A DNA stretch of 64,000 nucleotides from Karstenula rhodostoma CBS 690.94 (lineage: Eukaryota; Ascomycota; Dothideomycetes; Pleosporales; Didymosphaeriaceae): NCBI GenBank assembly GCA_010093485.1, contig MU001493.1, forward strand, positions 2,096,937-2,160,936, written 5' to 3'. Positions within the stretch are counted from its first letter, which is position 1. Each line of letters starts with the position of its first letter. Positions 41,272 through 52,429 of the stretch are shown in pieces. The notes below the pieces were generated by a model, which did not search any database, was not told the DNA's origin, and worked only from the letters and a program-made list of their open reading frames with translations. Position numbers and translations under genes: made by a program.

Positions 41272-42190
41272 AAGGAACTAAATAGTTTATAAAATTTAAT
41301 ATATATAATAGATATTACTATATATAAATTACTAAAGAATATAAATAAAAAATAGTATTTAGAACTAAATATAGTTTCTATAAATACTAGATTATATTAT
41401 TTAGATTAATAAATACCCCTATAATATTTTAGATAGTTATTAATAAAGCCCTATATAAATATTTAAATATATTCTATATAGTATACCTTAATAATATACT
41501 TATTTATTCTACTAGAATACTAGAAGAATATATAGAATATATAAAAAAAGTACTTAAGAAAATAAAAAAGTATTAGTTACTTTTCTATCTAGATAAATAT
41601 AAGTTTTATATTACTAAAATAGAGTATTTAGAATTTATTATTTTAAGAAAAGGTATATTAATAGATTTAAAGAAGGTTACTATTATATAGAAATAGCTAG
41701 TTTTTAAGTTAGTAAAGAATATTTAGTTTTTTTTAAGGTTTACTAACTTCTATTAGAAGTTTATAAGAAACTATTCTAAAACTATTATATTACTAATAAA
41801 TTTTATAAAAAAAAGTAATAATAAAATTATATAACTAATCTAAGAGAAGCTATTAGAAGTATTTAGAAAATTATAGATAATATTTCTAATAGTCCTACTT
41901 CTATAAATATTTAATTTATAAAAACTAGCTAGGGTTAAAATAAATATATTTAACTATATATTAGAAGTAATTTTTTTATAACTAAATAAAAATAGAAAAT
42001 AGAGACTAGTATTTTACTATTTATAAAAGTTTTTAGAAGTAGAACTTAATAATAATATTTATAATAAGGAACTATTAATAATAGTAAATACTTTTAAATA
42101 ATAGAAAATATAGTTTATAAAAGTCTATTTTAAGGTAAAAGTATAAATAAACTACTAGAATTTTACTAGCTTTATATTAACTAAGAAGCT

Positions 42191-43810
42191 TAACTAATAA
42201 TAAGTATAATAGATAGAATTTTTAGTAAACTTTAATTTTATAATTTATTATTAACCTAGAACTCTTAATAGTATAGTAAATACCTTAAGTAGATAATTAG
42301 ACTTAACTAAAAATAAGATTAAGCTATATAATATAATACTATATAAATATAGAGATAATATACTTAAGTATAACTAGTTAAAAATTAAAGTATAAATAGC
42401 TAACCTAAGGTATATAGGACTAGAAATATAAAACTTCTAGAGTTACTAAAAATTTAATTAAAACTAGAAAGAGAAATATAACCTCTTTAAATATAGTTTT
42501 AATAAAACTAGATAAGACTACTAATAGTAGATTATTATTAATAATAGATATATACCTATTCTAATTAAAAAACTATATAAATTAGAAAAATAGAGATATC
42601 TAGATATTAAAGAAATAATATATTATATTATAAATAAATATACTATCTCTAAGCTTAAGTAATTAGTTATAATAGAGATAAGTAACTATTTAGCTTATTA
42701 TAAAAATAAGTCTAAAAGATATAAGTTTTATAGACTTCTATAACTATTATCTATAGTAAAATAACTATAATAAAATATAATAATAAATTTTATTATAAAA
42801 CTTCTAAGATTATTATAACTAGAAATAAAGTATATATATAATACTATTATAGTAATAGTATATAAATTTATAAAAGTAACTAAGTTTAGGCCTATAGAAA
42901 AGTTTATAATAATAGAGGAACTAGTCTATAAAGTAAATAATATACTATTCTTTAAATATAGACTACTAGAGAAATTTATTATAAATAGAACCAAGCTCTT
43001 TACTTTAAAATATTAAAATACTTTTATTATAACTCTAGAAATAAACTAAAAACTATTAATAAACTTCTACTCTAAAATAAATAAATAGATAAAATATATA
43101 AATTAGATACTTAAATAGTATTTATAGTTCTATATTAATAAGTAATAGAATAACTAGATAGAATTTCTATTAACTATATAGTTAGTATATAATAGTTTAA
43201 GGTTAGATATAATAAAATACTTACTCTACTATATAAACTATAGATATAAGTTAGTTACTTATTAAAATCTAAAAGATATAGAAAGTATCTCTACTAGAGC
43301 CTAAAATAAAGCTTAGAAAATAAAAAAACTTTATAAAGTTTTATAGAAAAAAATTACCTATAGAGTCCTTATAGTATCTAAAAATATAAATAAGTAAAGG
43401 ATTAAGAAATTAATCCTTAAAAAAGGGGATAAAGTTTTTCTATTATAGAAAAATCTAAAAATAAAATAATTAAGTAAAAAACTAGATTACTTTTAGATAG
43501 AACCCTTTAAAGTTTAAAAAATAAAGAAACTAGTTATAACTAAATTACTTTTACTAATAGATATAAAAATATATTCTATCTTTTATAAATTACTATTAGA
43601 ACTAGTATTTCTAAATACTTTAATTAAAACCTAGCTAAAGCTAAAAAATAATAAGTATAAAATTAAAGTAATTAAAAACTTATAAATAGTTAAGAGTTAG
43701 TAAAAATATCTAATTAAATAGAAAGGATAGCTAGAATAGTATAATATTTAGAAATTAAAAAAAAACCTTATAAACTATAAAAAACTATTAGAGAACTTCT
43801 ATTAGTTAAT
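42191..43810 (+). pseudogene. Degenerate integrase plus chromodomain, family 1 copy 2
   Basis: Aligns with 27799-29420 of copy 1. The integrase core is present, with the block corresponding to INRDKLFT at about 42980-43005 retaining a rare CA (gaaccaagctc). The chromodomain at 43698-43754 reads stop-stop-K-Y-L-I-K-stop-K-G-stop-L-E-stop-Y-N-I, keeping the conserved Gly lost in copy 1. Trp and Gln positions are TAG/TAA. The spacing from integrase to chromodomain is the same as in copy 1. Confidence 0.85.
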
Positions 43811-44500
43811 AGTAAAGGATTAACCCTAAAGGGGTTAATTAATAAAGATATTAGTCTAAAATTAAAAAAGAAGTTAAAAAAGGTAAAAGAATTAATAATA
43901 AAAGAATTAGCCTATAACTAGTCTAGATTAGTTAAAGGTCTATATAGTAGTAATATAGAAGTAATACTAGTATTTATACTTTTTAAAGCCTTCTCTTCTA
44001 GATAATCTAGTATATTAAGTATATAAATATTATAAATTATAAATAACTATTTCTACTTTTTTATCTCTATAATTTCTATTTTTAGGTAAGTAATCTTAAC
44101 CTTAGTATAGAGAAAAATAAGATATTTCTTATACTTTTTAGACTAAATATATTTCTACTTTTTTTTAGAAATCTAAAGACTATACTTTATATAAATAATA
44201 ATATATATAGTATACTTCCTAATTAAAGTATTTATAAAATACTTTAGAACCTTCTTTTTTATATAATAAGTATACTTTATTAATATTATTAAATTATAAT
44301 AATAAATCTTATTAGTATAGATATAATAATAATTAGTTAATAATTATTTTAGTATCTTAGATATAGTTAGGGAGGCTTAGAAAATCTAGAGAAGAATATA
44401 ATATTATATTTAGAGGTATAAAAGAATAAACTTTTATACCTCTAAATTATATTATAATAGTAAGTTATAAGATAAGAATAGAATATTAGAATAATAACTC

Positions 44501-44515
44501 TAAAAGGGGGGAAAA
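44501..44515 (+). other. Polypurine tract, family 1 copy 2
   Basis: taaaaggggggaaaa directly upstream of the 3' LTR. Confidence 0.75.
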
Positions 44516-45016
44516 TATTATAATTATAGTAGAATAAAATAAAAGAAAGGAAAAAATTATATATAAAATATTAGTAATAGAAATAAAACTAATAGGTACT
44601 TATATATAAATCTATAGAATAGCTTATATTATAAGTTATATAACTATAATTCTACTAAAAGTATAAAATTCTAAAAGTACTAAGTCTTAATAGAAGTAAA
44701 ATAGATATTTCTATTAAAAAGGTAGGATTTATAAGAGTAAACTAGGGGATTCTAAAATAGTAAGAATTAAAATAACTAATATATAATTTAGAAGAATCTC
44801 TATATAGTTTCTATTCTTTATAGTTAATTTTTATATTTAAATTAAAGTATTTTATTTATATATAAATACTTAGTCTTTTTTTAGTATTATTATATTATAT
44901 TCTATTATAATATAGGATTATTAACTAATCTAGTACTTACCTCTATTATATTTTATTTCTTAAATAATTTTTAAGGCACGAATCTAGGTTAGATATATAG
45001 GAAACCCCTTATAATA
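44516..45016 (+). repeat. 3' LTR, family 1 copy 2
   Basis: 501 bp, partner of 35149-35650. Contains a surviving ggcacgaat at 44975-44983, a site that is atagat in most other copies. Confidence 0.95.
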
Positions 45017-45021
45017 AAGTA
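45017..45021. repeat. Target-site duplication aagta, right
   Basis: Matches 35144-35148. Confidence 0.92.
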
Positions 45022-45810
45022 CTCTATCTAGTTACTATATAAAAACTTAGTATAGTATTATACTATAGAAAGTAATTCTAGTAAGTTATATTACTAGAAT
45101 AAGGATAATATAATATTAAAATTATCTTATTATAATAGTTTATAACTAAGTCTAGAAATTACCTATATAGTAATATTATAACTAGCGAATTAATAATCTA
45201 ATTAGAATCTAAAATAATATATATTTTAAAATCTACTTATTAATATTTATATCCTACCTATATCTTTTTAAGCTTAGTTTAAGTTACTTTTTCTAATAGT
45301 AACTTTATTTTATTATCCTTAAAATAAATATTTATATATAAGGTATTAGTACTTATCTTAATAATAAACTTTCTAGAAACGTCTTAGAATATAATTTTAT
45401 AATTTTAAGGCTTTAGATTATTCTATTAAATTCTTAAAATAACTCTATAGAATTTTTACTATTTAATTATAATCTTTATACTTTTCTTAATATATAAAAC
45501 TAATATTAGCTTATAGGTCTATTAGCCTTTATAATTTAAATCCTTAATAAGTTTTTTTAAGGCGGTAATAAGCTAGTTAAAAGTTTTATTTATATATTTA
45601 AATAAAAACTCTAGAAGGTCTTTATCCCTACTAAAAATATATATAGTATAGATAAGGCCTATCTATATAGAGATCTCGTAGTTAAGGATAAATAATAAAA
45701 TTTCTACTCTAAATATAACTCTTCTACCTCTAATTTTTATATTATATCTCCTAATATTTTCTAATATTACTAGGACTTAAACTAGGTATAGATAATATAG
45801 TAGTAAAAGT

Positions 45811-45873
45811 AAAAATAGAGGTAGAAATAGAAATAGAAATAAAAATAGAAATAAAAATAGAAATAAAAATAGA
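45811..45873 (+). repeat. 6/12-bp purine-rich tandem repeat (agaaat/aaaaat)
   Basis: About ten hexamer units based on agaaat and aaaaat. The purine/T content offers no CA or TG, so it is invisible to RIP. Confidence 0.9.
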
Positions 45874-46602
45874 CTAGTTATTTTAAATTAAGTATAGTTA
45901 TTATATATAGGTAGAGAATAAGAGAAAAACCTTTTTAGTTAATAAATAGTAAAAGAATAGCTAATATATAATTTATTATTCTAAAATAATAGTAGAGATT
46001 ATATTTAATAAAAACTCTTCTCTAATAGAGTTTAAATCTCTAAAGAATTATAAATATAGAAAGTAATTAAATAATATAATTAAATTAGATATATTAAGAA
46101 ATAGAAATTATTTATAAGGCTTTCTACTACTTATATAAAAGTGGCTAGAAGTTTACTACTAATAACTCTAGACTTTAGATTCTATTACCTCTATATATAT
46201 TATTACCTTTATAAAGGTATATAATTAGAAGCTAATAGTTATAAATAATATATTTATATATAAAAATAATTAAAATAGGCTTTTAGTTACTATAGTCTAT
46301 TTAAACTATCTATATATATATAACTATATCTAAAATAGGTTTATATATTAGATATAAAATAAAATATATTATATATATTTTAAATTTAAATCTAGACTAG
46401 TTATAATATAATACTAGTAGGGAATAGTAGTTTATACGTGCTTTCGCGTACTTATAAACGGGAACTAGTATAAGTATTCTAAAAAATAAATAAAGATATA
46501 TATTAACTAGTATAAATAATTAAGAACTTAGTAATTACTAATAAAATTTTAGAAGAAACTAGAAATATATCTATTTTAAAATTCTATAAAACCGACTATA
46601 AT

Positions 46603-46690
46603 ATAGGTATATATAAATTTAAGAAATATATATATAAATTTAAGAAATATATATATAAATTTAAGAATTATATACGTAAATCTAAGGAAT
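46603..46690. repeat. 21-bp tandem repeat, about 4 copies
   Basis: Core atatatataaatttaagaa repeats with an exact 21-bp period (anchor G at 46623, 46644, 46665 and 46686). The last unit has drifted (tatacgtaaatctaagga). Confidence 0.88.
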
Positions 46691-47246
46691 ATAATAGTCT
46701 ATAAACTAAGTTAATTAATTCCTCCTAGATATTTATATTATCTAGCTTAATAACTACTAATAGTTTATTAATATTATATATTAGTTTACCTACTTTCTAG
46801 CTATAGATTTTAGAATTATATTTATACTTACTATATACTTTTATAAAGTAGATTAAGTATTTAATATATATAGTCTATATAGTTTATTTATACTATTACT
46901 CTTTAAATTTATTTTTAATAACTTTATTAAGTATATATATTAGTATTTCTAAGGACTAATCTATTAAAGAGAAAATTTTATATACTAAATAATAGACTTT
47001 TTTCTTATATATAATTAGAACTCTTTACTAGCTTAAGCCTAAGTACTTAGCGTTAATATATACTATTTTATTAAAACTATAAAAAGTTAGTTAGATATAT
47101 ATTTAATATTAGTTATATAAATTCTAAAAATATTTTTTATTTATATAGTCTTTTTATTCTATCTCTAGTATTATTATATTCTAATCTAGATTTTTATACT
47201 AGAGGGTTCTTTAAATTTATATTAATAATTTCTAACCTTTTATATA

Positions 47247-47456
47247 GTTTTATAATAGGCGATTCTATAATAAATAGTTCTATAATAGATAATTCTATAA
47301 TAGACGGTTTTATAATAGGCGGTTCTATAATAAATAGTTCTATAATAGATAATTCTATAATAGGTAGTTTTATAATAGGCGGTTCTATAGTAGATAGTTC
47401 TATAGTAAACGGTATTTTAATAGATAGTATTTTATTAGGCGGTTCTATAATAGCTT
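47247..47456. repeat. 15-bp minisatellite, 14 units, with 60-bp higher-order period
   Basis: Units of the form gttctataataggcg, with variants ending aaata, agata and agacg. Lines offset by 60 bp are nearly identical, so groups of four units were duplicated together. In one frame it encodes a five-residue repeat (GGSII, NSSII, DNSII...), suggesting a former coding repeat. Some units retain ggcg, which RIP does not target. Confidence 0.93.
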
Positions 47457-50400
47457 AAATAGGCTATATAATTTAAGAATCTAATAATATATATAAAATT
47501 CTATATACTTATATTAAATAATAAATATTAGTACTAGGATATATTTACTCTATATTTAATATCTATAAGATTAAGGTCTAGATTACTCTATATTCTAGCC
47601 TAAATAGAATAAGGCTATCTAGAAAAAGAATATAAAAGATTTTAAAAAGCTTATAAATTTTATTATAGACTATATAGGCCTTATAATACTTTTAGAGCGG
47701 GTATAGTCTTATCTATATTTTCTATAAGTAATAATAAAATCCTTTAAAATTATAGAATTATTATTATAATACTAGATCTTAAAATATATAGAACTTATTT
47801 TTAAGGAATTAACTCTATATTATAGATTAAGAAGTTCTAATACTTCTATAATAAGTTATAAGTATAAAGTCTAGAAGATCTAGCTTAGAATAATTAGAAA
47901 ACTAGTTATAATAATAGAAAAAGATAATAATTTTATATAAGGGCTTATTAATAATTATACTTAGTCTAGTAGATAATTTTATTAAAACTATAGAGTATAT
48001 AATTATCTCTAATTATTTCTTTTATAGAAGATAATTTACTAAATATTAGAGGAAGTTTTATAACTAAAGTAATTAAATAATAAGAAGTTCTATATTAATA
48101 TAAAGAGAAGAATATTATTATTAAAAAAAATAAATATAAGTTATCTTTATAGCCTTACTATAACCCTAGTAAAAGTATAGTATATACCTTTAGTACTATT
48201 ATCTAAAGTCTACGTGTATAATATATAATATAGATTAATTTAGAGTAGACTCTATTATAGTATAATTATAGTACTATAGTCTATATAAAATTAAAAGGCT
48301 TTTAGACTAGATAACTAGAGACGTTTTTCTATAAAAGTTATACTAAATAGTAACTAGAGGCTTACTTACTATAAAAAAAGCCTATAGTAGTTATAATTCT
48401 ATCTTTTCGCGTACTAGATAGTATAGAAAAATATATTATATTATAAAAATATAGTAAATTTTAAGTATTTTCTACTAAGACTTTATATATAGTATAAATA
48501 ACTAAGGAGGTTTTAAATAAAGTCTAAAGTATTTAATCTAGAAATAGATATTAATAGATTAGAGAAGGCTAGAATATAAAATAATATTAGTTTCTAGAAT
48601 AAACTAAATTTAAGTACTACTATATAATACTATACTATAATATAAAAGGCCTCTATATAGGGGTAAAAGAATAACTATATAGAAACTTAATAGTTTATTT
48701 ATACTATAATACCCTATATTCTAGATAGTAAGAATTTAGTTATATAGTAATAGAAATTACCTATTATATATAAGGCTATTAACTTAATTAATAAATAATT
48801 ATACTATATATTACTAAAAATATACTAGTTCTATATAAACTATTAGATAATATTTAAAATAGTAGTATAATAAAATAAAAGAAAGGAATTTATACTTTTT
48901 CTTTTATTTTAAAATTAAATTATATACTTTAAGTATTATATACTAATTCCTATAACTAAAAAATAACTACCCCTATAGAAATATATATTTAGAATAAATT
49001 ATACTTAAAATAATTTTTAAGAGACTAGTAGCTTAGATAATATATACTAATAGGAAATTTTAGAAATATTTAAAAGGTACTTCTATTTTAACTTATATAG
49101 TATAATTATATTAAGGCTATAAAAGTAGTACCTAGACTATAAATATACTAAATAAGAAAGGGTAAGCTATTTTACCTTATATATTCTTTAGATAGAAACT
49201 AATAGTTTCTTTACTATAGCCCTTTTATATTCTTTATAAATTTATATAGTTTTTCTATATTTTAGTTTTTATAGTTAAATATATAAGACTTTTCTTTTAA
49301 TATATATAAGTAGATATTAGTAGCTAGCTATATATACTAAATAATCTATTTAAATTTTTTAATACCTTTAATCTAATAGTTTATATCCGTATCTCCGTAT
49401 ACTATATAGGTAGGAGGCCAAGCCAAAGGTATTAGAGGTAGGGGTTTAAGTATATACTATTTAAATATATTATCCTCTAGTAAAAATACTAATCTAAAAG
49501 TTTTTACTATACTCGCCCCTAGGAGCTCTACTATTTTTCTAGTATTAAATTTAAATAAGAATAATATCTATACTCTAGAAATATCTAATTCTAACTTTTC
49601 TTATAGGTATATACCTTTAAGAAACTCCTCTATACTATAGATTCTAGAAATAATTCCCTAAAATAATTTAATAGTAATATAGTCTTTATTAAAACGGACC
49701 TTATAGTTAGTTATAGTAGTTAGGTAAATACCTATATAGTTAAAAGAGTTCTGGCTAAGAATTAGTTTATTTTATAGTCTATATCTAGCTACCTTTATAA
49801 AGATATTAAGTTTCTATTTTTAGTATTTCTTATTTATAATAGAATATTATCTATAATTATAGTCTAAAAGCCTTATATAGACCTCTAATATTAGTAAAAA
49901 AAGTATAAATATAATAACTATAGTATTAAAATATTCTATATAAGTAATAAACTAAATAGTAAGAAATATACTAGTATTTATTATAGAATAGAAATAGCTA
50001 TTTAATTTAAAAAGATTTAGTAGAGGAAATTTTTTTTTAAGTTATTTTCTAATACTACTATTTATAATAAGTTTAAGTATATATACTATATACTTTATAA
50101 TTTACTTTCTATTAATTTCTAGTATTAAAGAATATCTAGAATATACTAATATTTAATTATCTAAAGCTATTTTCTTAAATAATATATTAAACTAGAGTAG
50201 AAAGAATAGGTTACTAGTTATCTAGATATTTTAGTAAAGTAAACTTCTATTAGAGGTATTTAATTTACTAGTATTTTATTATAAAGATATATCTATAATA
50301 TTTTATATATAGACGTTATACCTCTTATAACTATATTTAGAATATAACTATATAGTTTAATATAGTTAAAGTTAAGTTTAAAAGACTTATAGCTACTATA

Positions 50401-50644
50401 TAAATTTTACTACTTCTTTAATAATTAGAATAAAACTAGATATTTCCCCTAGTAAGTATTAAATATACTATTATTATTAATTATACTAAGAAGATATACT
50501 AGAGGTTAATAAAGTAGATTATAAAAAAGGGAATAAGATACTATTCTATAGATTAATTAATTTAAGGCTTAGACTTAAGTAGAAGAATCTACTTATATTA
50601 AAATATAATTAATATAATAGTATATTTAATATATAGGGTAATAT

Positions 50645-50658
50645 AAGTAATTTAGATT
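50645..50658. repeat. Target-site duplication of element E truncated copy, left
   Basis: aagtaatttagatt; partner at 50742-50755 differs by one G/A. Neighbouring bases (taatat) also match, so the true length could be up to 20 bp. Confidence 0.78.
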
Positions 50659-50741
50659 ATATATTAATAAAAGTATAATATACCTTTTTATCTCCTCTAT
50701 TTTATTAAGTTATTCTACCTTATAGTAAATTTCTATAATAT
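50659..50741 (+). mobile_element. Element E, 5'-truncated copy (83 bp)
   Basis: Matches only the last ~80 bp of element E (compare 37215-37297 and 60670-60754: agtataa...ccttttta...attaag...accttatagtaaat...ctataatata). It is flanked by a 14-bp target duplication. Retention of the 3' end with loss of the 5' end, plus a long duplication, is the hallmark of target-primed reverse transcription. Confidence 0.8.
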
Positions 50742-50755
50742 AAGTAATTTAGGTT
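50742..50755. repeat. Target-site duplication of element E truncated copy, right
   Basis: aagtaatttaggtt; see 50645-50658. Confidence 0.78.
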
Positions 50756-50872
50756 TTATTTTATATAGTAGTATATTAGCGGGATATAAAATATACTAGT
50801 AATTAGAATAAAACTAGTAAGGTATACTTTATATCTTATTAGAGATTTCTAGTAATAAGTATTCTTTATATT

Positions 50873-52049
50873 TATTATAGATTTATACTATTTTTATTAT
50901 ATTTAGTATAGGTAGACGCGATTTTAAGGATAATATAATAGGCCTATACTTAGTAGATAATACTATAATAGGTAGCTAAATATATATAGTAAATAAGAGT
51001 AGAATAATAAGCTTTTTATAATTATTTTAGAATAGATATTTTATAAACTTAAAATCTAACTATTATACTACTAAGGAATTACTTCGGCCTTTCTACTAAT
51101 TTAAAAAGCTAGCTAATTCTAATATAGAATATAATAAGAATATAGTCTCTATATAAATTTAAATTCTATAACTAGATTAAATTCTATAACTAGATTAAAT
51201 TCTCTCTAATCTATATATTAGGGATTAGTAGTAGAGTTAATAATAAGGTAATATAATTATAACTATTACTAGTATTTCTAGTAGCTTATATTACTTTTAT
51301 TAGTATAATATTTCTATATTACTATAGAAACTTACTATTTATTATTTAAAAAAGGTTTTTATTAAATTCCTTATACTTATTTTTAGTTATTTTATTTTTA
51401 AATATTTCTAAACTACTATTTTAGTTATAGAGACTTTTATAATTATTTTAAGATATTTAATAATATTACTATTTTAGTTTTCCTATAGTAGTATATATTA
51501 TCTAATAATTAGATATAAGGTATATAAGTATAGGATTATTTCTAATAGTAAAAAAGTAATAATAAATAATTAATATATTACTATTTTATAATAGTATAGG
51601 TTTTTTATAAATCTTAATTAATATAATAAAGGGAAGAATAATTATATAATATAATATAAACTAGAGATACTATTATATAGTAAAATCTAAGATTTTTTTA
51701 TATAGATATTATAGGATTTATACTAGTCTATAGAGTTTTATAATACTTTTCTATTCTATACTTTCTACTATATCTATTTCTAGAAAAGTATATTAAATAT
51801 TATAAACTCCTTATAATTATTATTAAAATTATTATTATAGCTAAAAATTTTAAATAAGAATTTTCTTATAAGCCTTAAAAAATTTTTTTTATAGTTTTAA
51901 AATAATATATCTAAAATAAATATACTCTTTCTATATTTTAGAAATATATTTAACTAGGTTTAACTTATCTCCTATATTAGGTTAATAGAATTTATAATAG
52001 GTTTCTACTAAATAATATACTATATTAATAAACTATACTAAAGTATAAT
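50873..52049. other. RIP-degraded background, nothing recognised
   Basis: About 1.2 kb left of the copia insertion and contiguous with 59243 before it. A 17-bp direct repeat (attaaattctataacta type) occurs near 51158-51195. No domain or shared element. Confidence 0.45.
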
Positions 52050-52054
52050 ATTAA
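52050..52054. repeat. Target-site duplication attaa, left
   Basis: Matches 59238-59242 beyond the 3' LTR of the copia element. Confidence 0.9.
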
Positions 52055-52260
52055 TATTAAAAATATAAATAATACTTAGTAATATTAGAGTTTATAAAGC
52101 TCTAATTAGCCACAATAAGGGGTACCTTAACCTAAATACCAAACTAATTTAGAATAAGTATAGTATATAACTAGTCTTTCTAGTAATCTTTTCTTATATA
52201 GTAATCTAATTAATTCGCTCCCTAAATAAAGGAATATTTAAGCTACTTTTCTCTACTATA
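52055..52260 (+). repeat. 5' LTR, copia (206 bp)
   Basis: Starts tattaaaaat, ends ctctactata. Contains gccacaataagg and accaaac, which read gctataataagg and actaaac in the 3' LTR: a direct record of CA to TA changes in only one LTR. Confidence 0.95.
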
Positions 52261-52280
52261 GTTATAAGCCTAGTACTTAG
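52261..52280 (+). other. Probable copia primer-binding site (initiator tRNA-Met anticodon arm type)
   Basis: The sequence following the 5' LTR reads gttataagcct... With one RIP change undone this is gttatgagcc, complementary to the anticodon stem-loop of eukaryotic initiator tRNA-Met (gggctcataaccc). Copia-type elements prime from an internal half of this tRNA. The match is inferred, not aligned. Confidence 0.6.
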
Positions 52281-52403
52281 AATATAGAATAATTCTCTCT
52301 ATATATTTTACTACTTAAATATACCCTCTTAGGTTCTTCTATTATACTAAAAGCCTTCTTTATTTAATAAAGCTATAAGTAATTTAACTATTCTAGTTAC
52401 TTA

Positions 52404-52413
52404 NNNNNNNNNN
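52404..52413. other. Assembly gap (10 N)
   Basis: Ten N between ttactta-type sequence and taagtaaactc. It falls in the copia leader, just before gag; the true gap length is unknown. Confidence 1.
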
Positions 52414-52429
52414 TAAGTAAACTCTAAAG

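Larger units (their letters stand above)
38111..42190 (+). pseudogene. Degenerate protease-RT-RNase H region, family 1 copy 2, split by element D
   Basis: Reverse transcriptase relic. At 39875-39940 the palm motif reads L-Y-I-D-Y-K-stop-L-N-N and continues to LPLI, as in Ty3/gypsy RTs (VDYR-LN...PLPLI). Element D then interrupts the frame. Resuming at about 41263, the protein continues with a KFNI-type motif and reaches the catalytic motif V-Y-L-N-N-I-L-I-Y-S-T-R at 41481-41516, where both catalytic Asp read Asn. Protease should lie near 38.1-39.2 kb but no DSG/DTG triad is readable. RNase H follows, to about 42.19 kb. This whole segment is the one missing from copy 1. Confidence 0.85.
35149..45016 (+). 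mobile_element. Family 1 Ty3/gypsy copy 2, full length, with two nested insertions
   Basis: A 9868-bp interval bounded by 502- and 501-bp LTRs and the 5-bp duplication aagta. Removing element E copy 1 (35999-37297) and element D copy 2 (39963-41259) with their duplications leaves about 7.25 kb, a normal size for a fungal chromovirus. It carries gag zinc knuckle, RT, integrase and chromodomain relics in the usual order. It is the most complete family 1 copy and serves as reference for the deletion in copy 1 and the truncation of copy A. None of the frames is open. Confidence 0.94.
45022..49366. other. RIP-degraded background with coding-like tandem repeats
   Basis: About 4.3 kb contiguous with 35143 before copy 2 inserted. 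No domain recognised. It contains three tandem arrays with periods divisible by three (6, 21 and 15 bp, listed separately), which suggests they once encoded repeat peptides. A short imperfect inverted repeat with surviving CG/TG (gtttatacgtgc...gcgtacttataaac) lies at about 46432-46460. Low-stop frames on the minus strand continue leftward from the relic at 49367 but are not distinguishable from chance. Confidence 0.45.
49367..50872 (-). pseudogene. Coding relic of unknown family on minus strand, one frameshift, interrupted by element E stub
   Basis: Read on the minus strand, 50161 to 49367 is one frame of about 265 codons with roughly one TAA/TAG per 20 codons, against about one in 7-12 in other frames. 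The stops sit where Gln/Trp codons are plausible. Upstream, 50872 to about 50170 continues in a frame offset by one base, as if one nucleotide was lost in the A-run near 50170. If the 83-bp element E stub and one copy of its target duplication are removed, that frame joins without a break. The reading has readable segments such as KVRFNKDY, VELLGASIVKTFRLVF and PLAWPPTYIVYGDTD. YGDTD resembles family-B DNA polymerase motif C, but the following Ser and the upstream context do not fit, so I do not assign it. Surviving ccaagccaaagg lies at 49428-49439. Confidence 0.35.

Noticed and set aside
46432..46460. Hairpin gtttatacgtgc...gcgtacttataaac as a tRNA or regulatory RNA
   Set aside because: Only about seven base pairs are perfect, and there is no cloverleaf or B-box sequence.
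47247..47456. CRISPR array
   Set aside because: Units are contiguous 15-mers without unique spacers; it is a minisatellite in eukaryotic DNA.
49378..49395. YGDTD on the minus strand as a family-B DNA polymerase active site
   Set aside because: Polymerases have YGDTDS; the next residue here is Ile from ATA, which a Ser codon cannot give by RIP, and no other polymerase motif is readable upstream.
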